Positions 1-6,141 of a stretch of 10,800 bases of DNA are shown piece after piece. The translations under genes were made by a program, and so were the position numbers. How positions within the stretch are numbered: the first letter of the stretch is position 1; every line of letters begins with the position of its first letter. The notes under the pieces were generated by a model, which was given only the letters and a program-made list of their open reading frames with translations, had not been told where the DNA came from and made no database searches. The stretch comes from Halanaerobium sp. (GTDB lineage: Bacteria; Bacillota; Halanaerobiia; Halanaerobiales; Halanaerobiaceae), in assembly GCA_003070825.1 (NCBI GenBank), contig QBLP01000048.1, forward strand, positions 1 to 10,800. Direction: 5' to 3'.

Positions 1-2
1 AG

Positions 3-356
3 ACAGACGTCAGCTATTCTCCTTATTTTTGGACCGGAGCAGTTTTAATTACAGTTATTATTTTTCTGGCAGATTATCTGGCCAACGCTTATTTTATTAA
101 AAAACAGGGTGGAAGCAATAGAACGATTATGGCAGCTGTTATTGGAATGGTAGTTGGTACAATATTTTTGGGACCTCTGGGTTTTATAATTGGCCCTTTT
201 CTTTTAATATTTATTGCTGAATACTGGCAGAGCAGAAATAAAACTAATTCCTTTAAACTTGCTTTAAGCAGTATCTTTGCTTTTGTGGCCAGCACAGCTT
301 CCAGATTAGGGATGCAGCTTTTTTTGATGATCTGGTTTTTTATTGAAATTTACTAA
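3..356 (+). CDS. DUF456 family membrane protein, C-terminal part (5' end outside window)
   Basis: The reading frame is open to the left edge, giving 117 visible residues, so the true start lies outside the window. The ATG at 129 is internal, because family-like sequence continues upstream of it. Visible segments are a hydrophobic helix at about visible residues 10-27 ending in an ADYLAN motif, a glycine-rich hydrophobic stretch at about 43-75 with the pattern GMVVGTIFLGPLGFIIGPF, and a last helix at about 95-115 ending FFIEIY. Glycine-rich GxxxG/GPxGxxxGP repeats after an (A)DYL motif are typical of DUF456 inner-membrane proteins, whose function is unknown. The gene ends 99 nt before the next one and no T-rich terminator hairpin is visible in that gap. 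Family call is from pattern memory; fairly confident. Confidence 0.75.
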   Translation, partial: TDVSYSPYFWTGAVLITVIIFLADYLANAYFIKKQGGSNRTIMAAVIGMVVGTIFLGPLGFIIGPFLLIFIAEYWQSRNKTNSFKLALSSIFAFVASTASRLGMQLFLMIWFFIEIY

Positions 357-391
357 TAAGAAATTCTATTTTTTTAATGTCTAAAAATCAG

Positions 392-408
392 CTCTAAGTT
401 TGTTAGAG
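392..408. promoter_or_regulatory. inverted repeat CTCTAA-N5-TTAGAG upstream of the helicase/nuclease operon
   Basis: This is a perfect 6-bp inverted repeat, CTCTAA (392-397) and TTAGAG (403-408), with spacer GTTTG. It sits in the 99-nt gap before the operon and is followed by GATAAT (411-416), which resembles a -10 box (5 of 6 to TATAAT); I see no convincing -35 at the right distance. There is no T tract after it, so it is not a terminator. The same half-sites recur over the hslO promoter at 9534-9552. It could be an operator; a chance AT-rich palindrome is also possible. Confidence 0.3.
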
Positions 409-455
409 AAGATAATATTAAATTTTTAATAATTTAAAATTGAGGAGACTGGCTG

Positions 456-2435
456 ATGTATAAAATTTACAGCGGCAATACGGGCAGTGGTAAAACTTCA
501 AAATTAAAAACTGAGTATCAGCAGCTGGCAGCTGAACTGGGCAGCGAAAAAATACTGTTATTTTTAAATTCAGCGCGTTCTGTCAGTCAGTTCAGGGAAG
601 AACTAGATTTAAAGTTAATGGGGAATTTAAATATATATACCTATTTTGGCTTTGTTAATCAGCAGTTAAATAAAAACTGGCCTGCTGTAGAAAGAAAATA
701 CAGCGGCTCCAATCAGCTGATAGAGCCAACATTCATGAATATTGAAACATCTCACTTTTTAATGAGTAATTATGTGGCAAAGTACAGAAAAAACAGATCC
801 TATTTTCGCAGTATAAAGGCCAGGCCAGTTCAGATTGCAGTTCAGTTAATTGATAATTTAAATCTGGCTGCTTTTAATATGCTTGATTTTAAGGAGCTCA
901 AACAGAGGCTGCTGGGCTGGACTCAGCAGGATGAAGAGCGCAGAGAGTATGCAGAGCAGTCAATAGAAATAATGAAGACTTTTAGAGATTTCTCTCTTAA
1001 TTACCGCTTGTTTGACTATTCTGCAGCGGTGAGTCTGTTTAATAGATATTTACTGGCCGATCAGGATTATCTTTTTAATTTAAATCAAAAATATAATTAT
1101 CTTTTGGTAGATGATTTAGAGAAAATGGTTCCTGCCGGACAGGAATTAATAAAATCACTAACTGGAGCTGGGATTAACGGAATTTTCACTTTTAATGAAA
1201 GTGGAGGATTTAACCGCTTTTTTGGCGGTAACCCGGCTGCAGCCAAAAAGCGTTTTTTTAATTCCGAGGCAGAAATACTTGAGATCAATGAAAATTATAC
1301 GGCAGCAGCAGCCAGCAGTGAGCTGGCTCAGGAAATAAAGGCTGTTGTTCAGGAAAGAAAATCAAATTTAGTTCAGTCACCACTTTTATTAGAAGAAATT
1401 GACAGTGAGTTAAGAGGAGAAATGTTGATTAAAGTCGGTAAAAAAATTATTTCTCTGTTAAAAAAGGGAGTTAAAGCTGATCAAATAGCAGTTATTTCTC
1501 CTAAAATTGATAAGGTATTGAGCTTCAGCCTGCAGCAGATTTTAGAAAAAAATGGCTATCAATTGAGTAACTTTAACCGCTCCAAACGTTTAATTGATAT
1601 TCCCTTTGCCCGGGCCCTGCTGATTTTATATTTATTTCACTGTGAGAGGACCAATATTGTTGGAGTATCTTCTCTGCAGCAGGCACTGTCCCTGCTTTTA
1701 GAACTTGATCCCCTGCGCTCATATATTCTGGCAGAAGAGATTGCAGCTTCCGGGATGAAATTAATTGACCTTGATGATTCGGGGTTAAGAGATAAAATAA
1801 ACTTTCAGGCTGCAGAAAAATATGATTATTTAAAAGACTGGCTGCAGGATAAAAAGGAAGAAGAACTGGAAATTGAAGTCTTTTTTCAGTTAGTTTTTAG
1901 CGAAGTTTTAGCTCCTTTAGATCCCTCACAGGAAGATATTTTTGCCTGCCGTCAGATGATCGAATCAGTTGCTCGTTTTCATCAGGCAGTGGAAAATTTT
2001 CATCAAGAAAAAGATGATTTAAGTGAGCGCTATATTAACATGATTTATGAAGGTACTCTGGCTGCTGAAACTCTGTTTAAGGGGCAGGAAAAAGAGGCAG
2101 GAGTAATTTTAGCTTCACCCTATAAATTTTTATTTTCACCGGAGCTTGCTGGAGTTGATTATTTGTTTTTACTTGATATTTCAAGCAGTGACTGGATGCA
2201 GAGTATTGCCAAAGAATTAGTAAACCCTTATATTTACACCGAGCAGTGGCAGCAGAAAAATGAATGGGATGACCGTCTTGATCAAAAGATTCGTTTGAAT
2301 CAGCTCAGTGATTTTTTAATCAGTTTAATTTATAAAGTCAAAAAGGGAATTTATATAGCAGATAGTTTTCTAAACAGCAGTGGTAAAGAACAGGAAGGTC
2401 CACTTTACCGCTGGTTTGATGTGAGAGGAGAGTAA
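456..2435 (+). CDS. AddB/RecC-like SF1-type P-loop protein, no nuclease domain
   Basis: A 659-aa protein, probably the non-canonical helicase-like subunit of a DNA end-processing complex. Walker A is intact (GNTGSGKT, residues 7-14). Further landmarks follow SF1A order: a Walker B-like LLVDDLE at 216-222; a motif III-like stretch with GGFNRFFGGNP at 250-260; ENYTAA at about 279-284, where NYRS would sit; and a second-domain segment at about 321-395. Residues 549-576 (SPELAGVDYLFLLDIS) resemble the AddB/RecC pattern around 'GxDxVFLLGL' more than UvrD's HKSKGLEW. The motif VI region (about 619-636, LIYKVKKGIYIA) lacks the usual arginine finger, and motif II has DD instead of DE. AddB is usually about 1100-1200 aa with a C-terminal nuclease, which is absent here; a candidate nuclease is encoded two genes downstream. 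The start has TGAGGAG at 441-447, 8 nt before ATG. The next gene starts 2 nt after the stop. It may bind or hydrolyse ATP but be a poor helicase. Confidence 0.7.
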   Translation: MYKIYSGNTGSGKTSKLKTEYQQLAAELGSEKILLFLNSARSVSQFREELDLKLMGNLNIYTYFGFVNQQLNKNWPAVERKYSGSNQLIEPTFMNIETSHFLMSNYVAKYRKNRSYFRSIKARPVQIAVQLIDNLNLAAFNMLDFKELKQRLLGWTQQDEERREYAEQSIEIMKTFRDFSLNYRLFDYSAAVSLFNRYLLADQDYLFNLNQKYNYLLVDDLEKMVPAGQELIKSLTGAGINGIFTFNESGGFNRFFGGNPAAAKKRFFNSEAEILEINENYTAAAASSELAQEIKAVVQERKSNLVQSPLLLEEIDSELRGEMLIKVGKKIISLLKKGVKADQIAVISPKIDKVLSFSLQQILEKNGYQLSNFNRSKRLIDIPFARALLILYLFHCERTNIVGVSSLQQALSLLLELDPLRSYILAEEIAASGMKLIDLDDSGLRDKINFQAAEKYDYLKDWLQDKKEEELEIEVFFQLVFSEVLAPLDPSQEDIFACRQMIESVARFHQAVENFHQEKDDLSERYINMIYEGTLAAETLFKGQEKEAGVILASPYKFLFSPELAGVDYLFLLDISSSDWMQSIAKELVNPYIYTEQWQQKNEWDDRLDQKIRLNQLSDFLISLIYKVKKGIYIADSFLNSSGKEQEGPLYRWFDVRGE

Positions 2436-2437
2436 GG

Positions 2438-4642
2438 ATGGATTTTAAACCGAGACCGGGACAGAAAGAAGTTTTAGAATATCGAGGGGGCCAGCTTGCA
2501 GTTCCTGCAGTTCCAGGAGCAGGTAAGACAACAGTTCTTGCTCATCTGGCTGCAGAACTGATCGCCTCTGAGTTAAATAACGACCAAAAGATACTAATTG
2601 TAACCTATATGAATTCTGCAGTTGCAAATTTTCGCAAAAGAATTGGAGACTTTTTAGCTAAAAAAGGGCTGCCCCGGAGTCGCGGTTACAGTGTCAAAAC
2701 ACTGCACTCACTTGCCCTGGGGATTATTAAGGAAAAACCAGAAGCCCGCCTGATTAATCAGGATTTTGAATTAATCGAAGCCGGCAGGCGTTACCGCTGG
2801 ATAAAAGATTTAAGCCGTAAATGGGCGGCGGAAAATGGAGAGCTTTTGCAGCAGTTTTTTAATTTAGAAAAAAATAGTTATCAATTTGATAAATATTTAA
2901 AAAAATGGAAAGAAGACGATTTTCCAGCCTATGCAGCTTCAATGATCTCTTATTTTAAGCTGAAACTGCTGGAGGGGGAAGAGCTTAAAAATATGGTTAG
3001 GTATTCAAATTTAAAGTCAGCTAATATTTTAACTCCAGCCGCAGAAATTTTTGCGGAATATGAATTTAGGATGGCCCAGGCCGGTTTACTGGATTTTGAT
3101 GATCTGGTTCAGCAGAGCTTAAAACTGCTCAAAGAAGATCCAGAATTTACCGAAAGAATATCTGCTCAGTATGCCTATGTATTTGAAGATGAGGCTCAGG
3201 ACTCCAATCAGGCTCAGGAAGAAATGCTTTATCTCCTAGCAGGAGAAAATAATAATTTGGTTCGAGTTGGAGACAGTAATCAGGCAATTACGGGTACCTT
3301 TACTCTTTCAGATCCTGATATTTTCCGCAGTTACTGTAAACGGGAAGATGTTAAGGTAGAAACCATGGCAGTTTCCAGCCGCAGCAGTCAGGATATTATT
3401 GATCTGGCAAATTATCTGGTTGACTGGAGCCAGGAAGAGTTTTCCGAAAGAGAAGTTGAGCCTTTAGAAAAGAAGTATATACAGCCAACTAATACTGATG
3501 ACCCGGCACCAAATCCAGAACCGGAAGGGTACAGAATTGGCAGTAGAGCTTTTAATGACTGGAAAACAGAAAAGAAGTTTATTGCCCGTCAGTCTCTGCG
3601 CAAAGCGAGAGAAAACAACAAAGAGACTGCAGCAGTGCTGATGCCTACCGGCTGGCAGCTTGAAGAAATTGCAGCTGAAATTAACAGACTGGGAGGAGAA
3701 TTTCAGCTTGCCGGCAGCAGTTCCAGTGATGCATTTTTAACTGAGCTGGAGGTTATCTTAAAATTTTTAACCTCACCGGCTGCGGCGGATAATTTAAAAC
3801 TGCTCTTTGCTGAAGTTTTTGGCAGAGAAAATGAAGAATTAAATCAGCTTTTAGAAAAAACTCTGACTGAAAAAGAGAACCAGGAAATAATTTTTCCACT
3901 TTCAGGTTTGAATAGAGATAATTTTGACTTAGAATTTAGAAAAAAAGAGGGTTTTGATGAATTTTTTAAAAGTTTAACTCAAGTTCAGGGCTGGCTTGAA
4001 GCTTCAATGGAGCTGCCCCCGGACGAGCTGGTTTTATTTCTGGCCGAGAGAATAGAGCTGACCGGTAAAAAGCTGGCTCTGGCCCAAAATCTGGCTCTTG
4101 AATTTGGCAGGCTTTTAAAAGAAAACCCTGCCTGGAGGCTGGATCAATTAACAGCAGAGCTGCCGGAAATTAGAGATCGAATCAAGCAGTTTGCCGATAC
4201 GCTGACCGAAATGGAAGGCTTTGAGGCCAAACCGGATCAGGTAACACTTTCCACTCTGCATAAAGCAAAGGGAATGGAATGGGATACAGTTTTTATCGGC
4301 AGTCTAACTTCAAGTCATTTTCAGCACGACAATGATGATTATTTTATGGGAGAGAAATTTTATTTGAACGAAGAAATAAAAAATCCAAAAGCTTCAGCCA
4401 GAGCAGAATTAGAATATATTTTGAATGAAAAAAAGGAAAGAAATGCTGATTATAAAGCCCGTCAGGAGTTAATAGCCGAAAGGGTGCGCTTGCTTTATGT
4501 AGGGATTACCAGAGCCCGTAAAAATTTATTTTTAAGCACTCATCAGAAAAAAGGGAAATGGGATAAGGATCCAGCTTTTGTTTTCAATTCTTTAGAAAAA
4601 TTCATTGCAGAAAAGAAAGAAAAATTTCAAACTGAGGCTTAG
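2438..4642 (+). CDS. UvrD/AddA-like SF1A ATP-dependent DNA helicase
   Basis: A 734-aa protein with the full SF1A helicase motif set. These are Q motif RPGQ (6-9), Walker A GAGKT (27-31), Ia VTYMNSAV (55-62), Ib TLHS (88-91), motif II EDEAQD (250-255), III VGDSNQAITGTF (277-288), IV around SSRSS (313-317), V STLHKAKGMEWDTVF (605-619) and VI LYVGITRARK (686-695). It should translocate 3'-5' on single-stranded DNA using ATP, as UvrD, PcrA, Rep and AddA do. The length equals a plain UvrD/PcrA, so it lacks the C-terminal nuclease of AddA or RecB. The region between motifs IV and V (about 345-600) does not look like standard PcrA 2B sequence to me. AGAGGAG at 2424-2430 sets the start. It lies 2 nt after the AddB-like gene and 18 nt before the nuclease gene, so the three are surely co-transcribed. 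The helicase call is secure; membership of an AddAB-like complex is inferred from context. Confidence 0.9.
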   Translation: MDFKPRPGQKEVLEYRGGQLAVPAVPGAGKTTVLAHLAAELIASELNNDQKILIVTYMNSAVANFRKRIGDFLAKKGLPRSRGYSVKTLHSLALGIIKEKPEARLINQDFELIEAGRRYRWIKDLSRKWAAENGELLQQFFNLEKNSYQFDKYLKKWKEDDFPAYAASMISYFKLKLLEGEELKNMVRYSNLKSANILTPAAEIFAEYEFRMAQAGLLDFDDLVQQSLKLLKEDPEFTERISAQYAYVFEDEAQDSNQAQEEMLYLLAGENNNLVRVGDSNQAITGTFTLSDPDIFRSYCKREDVKVETMAVSSRSSQDIIDLANYLVDWSQEEFSEREVEPLEKKYIQPTNTDDPAPNPEPEGYRIGSRAFNDWKTEKKFIARQSLRKARENNKETAAVLMPTGWQLEEIAAEINRLGGEFQLAGSSSSDAFLTELEVILKFLTSPAAADNLKLLFAEVFGRENEELNQLLEKTLTEKENQEIIFPLSGLNRDNFDLEFRKKEGFDEFFKSLTQVQGWLEASMELPPDELVLFLAERIELTGKKLALAQNLALEFGRLLKENPAWRLDQLTAELPEIRDRIKQFADTLTEMEGFEAKPDQVTLSTLHKAKGMEWDTVFIGSLTSSHFQHDNDDYFMGEKFYLNEEIKNPKASARAELEYILNEKKERNADYKARQELIAERVRLLYVGITRARKNLFLSTHQKKGKWDKDPAFVFNSLEKFIAEKKEKFQTEA

Positions 4643-4660
4643 ACTGAGGAGGTTAAATAA

Positions 4661-5458
4661 ATGGCAATTAATAATCTAGAAGAGCTTTATTTTTCTCAGT
4701 CTGCCCTGGCTATCTTTAACAACTGCCGCCGTCGTTTCCGTTACCGATACCTGGATGGTCTTTACTGGCCGGCTGAATGGGGAATGAACGAAGAAGTAAA
4801 AAATGATTTAAAACAGGGGCGGCAGTTTCACCTGCTGGCAGAAAGATATTACAGCCAGACTCTGGGAGAAACTGTGCTCAACTCAAATTCACTGCTTCAG
4901 TCCTGGCTAAATAGATTAAAAACATTTTCTGCAGCTGAAAATGTAGTCTCCGCAGAACAGGAACTTCGTTTTAAGGAAGATAATTTAAAATTACTAGCTA
5001 AATATGATCTTTTAAAATATGACAGCTCACTAAAGAAATTTATAATCTATGACTGGAAAACAGATAAAAAAAGTCTTTATCAAAAAGATATTAAAAACTC
5101 GATGCAGAGCCGCTTTTATTTATACCTTTTATATGAAGCTGGCTATGATTATTTTGCTGCTGATTATGAGCTTGAACAAATGCCGGAACTTATTTACTGG
5201 AATCCCCGTTATCCAGATCAGAGTCTGCAGATAAAATATAATCAGGATGATTTTCAGACGGATAAAAAATATTTTCAGGAGTTGATCACTGAAATTTTAG
5301 CTGAGGTAGAATTTCCACTGACAGCTGATTTAAATAAGTGCAGGTTCTGTGAGTACAGACCAATCTGCAGGGGAGAAAAAACTGAAAACAAAGAGCTAAT
5401 AGAGGAAGATTTAGATTTAAATCTTGATTGGGAAGCAGTAGAGGAAATTGAGTTTTAA
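4661..5458 (+). CDS. stand-alone RecB/AddB-type PD-(D/E)XK nuclease with predicted 4Fe-4S cysteines
   Basis: A 265-aa protein of the RecB-like PDDEXK nuclease group, close in plan to the C-terminal domain of AddB and to Cas4. The N-terminus has the family's SQSALAIFNNC entry helix (12-22), followed by RRRFRYRYL. Candidate catalytic residues are H57 (HLLAERY), D116 (KYD), D131 and K133 (YDWKTDK), then Q149 and Y153 (QSRFY), matching the H...D...DxK...QxxxY layout. Four cysteines in 1+3 spacing, C22 and C227-C230-C236 (CRFCEYRPIC), match the Fe-S staple of AddB, Cas4 and Dna2. The last about 25 residues are very acidic. The start has GAGGAGG at 4646-4652, 8 nt upstream. I infer that it supplies the single nuclease activity to the two preceding helicase-type proteins. 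A Cas4 role is unlikely, as no CRISPR array or cas1/cas2 is visible. Confidence 0.85.
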   Translation: MAINNLEELYFSQSALAIFNNCRRRFRYRYLDGLYWPAEWGMNEEVKNDLKQGRQFHLLAERYYSQTLGETVLNSNSLLQSWLNRLKTFSAAENVVSAEQELRFKEDNLKLLAKYDLLKYDSSLKKFIIYDWKTDKKSLYQKDIKNSMQSRFYLYLLYEAGYDYFAADYELEQMPELIYWNPRYPDQSLQIKYNQDDFQTDKKYFQELITEILAEVEFPLTADLNKCRFCEYRPICRGEKTENKELIEEDLDLNLDWEAVEEIEF

Positions 5459-5509
5459 TAATATTCTTGAAGTTGGAGCTGAAAATATTAGTTAAATATT
5501 TAAAATGAG

Positions 5510-6130
5510 GTGAGTTTTGGCAGAATAAATTCAAAAATTTATTCTCAAACTATGTTTAAAACTAAGGAAGATTATCAGCTGCGTTATATTTACCACACCA
5601 ATCAGCATAATAATGCCTATCTGATTGAACTTAATTTAGATCAATATGATGATTTATTTAACAGCTGGGATGGCTCAGCTCTTGACCGAAAAGAACTAGA
5701 TCCGGAGTTAAGTCATTTTTTGGAGAGGGCAAGCTATGAGCTGCCTTTAAAAGATAAAGTGGAGCTCTGCTTTTATCTGCCGGAAAGCAGAAAAGATGAA
5801 AAAATGGAGGCAGACTCCAGAGCTACAATCAAGAATAATTTTAGAATGAGACAATTCTTTATTGAACAGGATTTGAAGCATAATCATAAAAAAACCGCTA
5901 CTTATATTGTTATGGGAGTTTTATTTTTAATCACCGCCTATTTAATTCCGGAAAGTAAGGATTTATCACTTTTGATTTCACTATTAATGGAAGGTTTATT
6001 TGTTGGAGGTTGGGTCTTTCTCTGGGAGGCCTTTTCCATCTTCTTTTTTGGCAGCCGGGAGCTAAAGGATAAAAAGAAAAGATATTATCGCTATCTTGAT
6101 TCAGATATTGTTTTTAAATACAGAAAATAA
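5510..6130 (+). CDS. uncharacterised protein with two C-terminal transmembrane helices
   Basis: I cannot name this family. With a GTG start at 5510 it is 206 aa. A soluble N-terminal part of about 128 residues includes a stretch around SWDGSALDRKELDPELSHF (52-70) and an ELCFYLPES segment (85-93). Then come a hydrophobic helix (about 130-146) and a long hydrophobic segment (about 151-180) containing GGWVFLWE (166-173). The short tail is basic and aromatic, with YYRYLD. It is likely a membrane protein with its bulk in the cytoplasm. The start is uncertain: a stop at 5501 forbids extension, and the only good Shine-Dalgarno-like sequence (AGGTGAG, 5508-5514) overlaps the GTG itself. The next ATG (5552, residue 15) has no ribosome binding site. 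It sits 51 nt after the nuclease gene and 11 nt before recJ, so probably belongs to the same transcript. Confidence 0.7.
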   Translation: MSFGRINSKIYSQTMFKTKEDYQLRYIYHTNQHNNAYLIELNLDQYDDLFNSWDGSALDRKELDPELSHFLERASYELPLKDKVELCFYLPESRKDEKMEADSRATIKNNFRMRQFFIEQDLKHNHKKTATYIVMGVLFLITAYLIPESKDLSLLISLLMEGLFVGGWVFLWEAFSIFFFGSRELKDKKKRYYRYLDSDIVFKYRK

Positions 6131-6141
6131 GAGGGGCAGTT

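Noticed and set aside
129..356. Short gene starting at the ATG at 129.
   Set aside because: The frame is open to the window edge and the DUF456-like sequence continues upstream, so this ATG is internal.
4661..5458. Cas4 of a CRISPR-Cas system.
   Set aside because: Domain plan is similar, but there is no CRISPR array, cas1 or cas2, and the gene is locked to two helicase genes.
5492..5503. Perfect 12-bp palindrome TTAAATATTTAA before the membrane-protein gene.
   Set aside because: Composed only of A and T in AT-rich intergenic DNA, with no loop or T tract; expected by chance.
5286..5534. Minus-strand open frame over the end of the nuclease gene.
   Set aside because: It is the shadow of a well-supported gene, has low-complexity sequence and no ribosome binding site that I can see.
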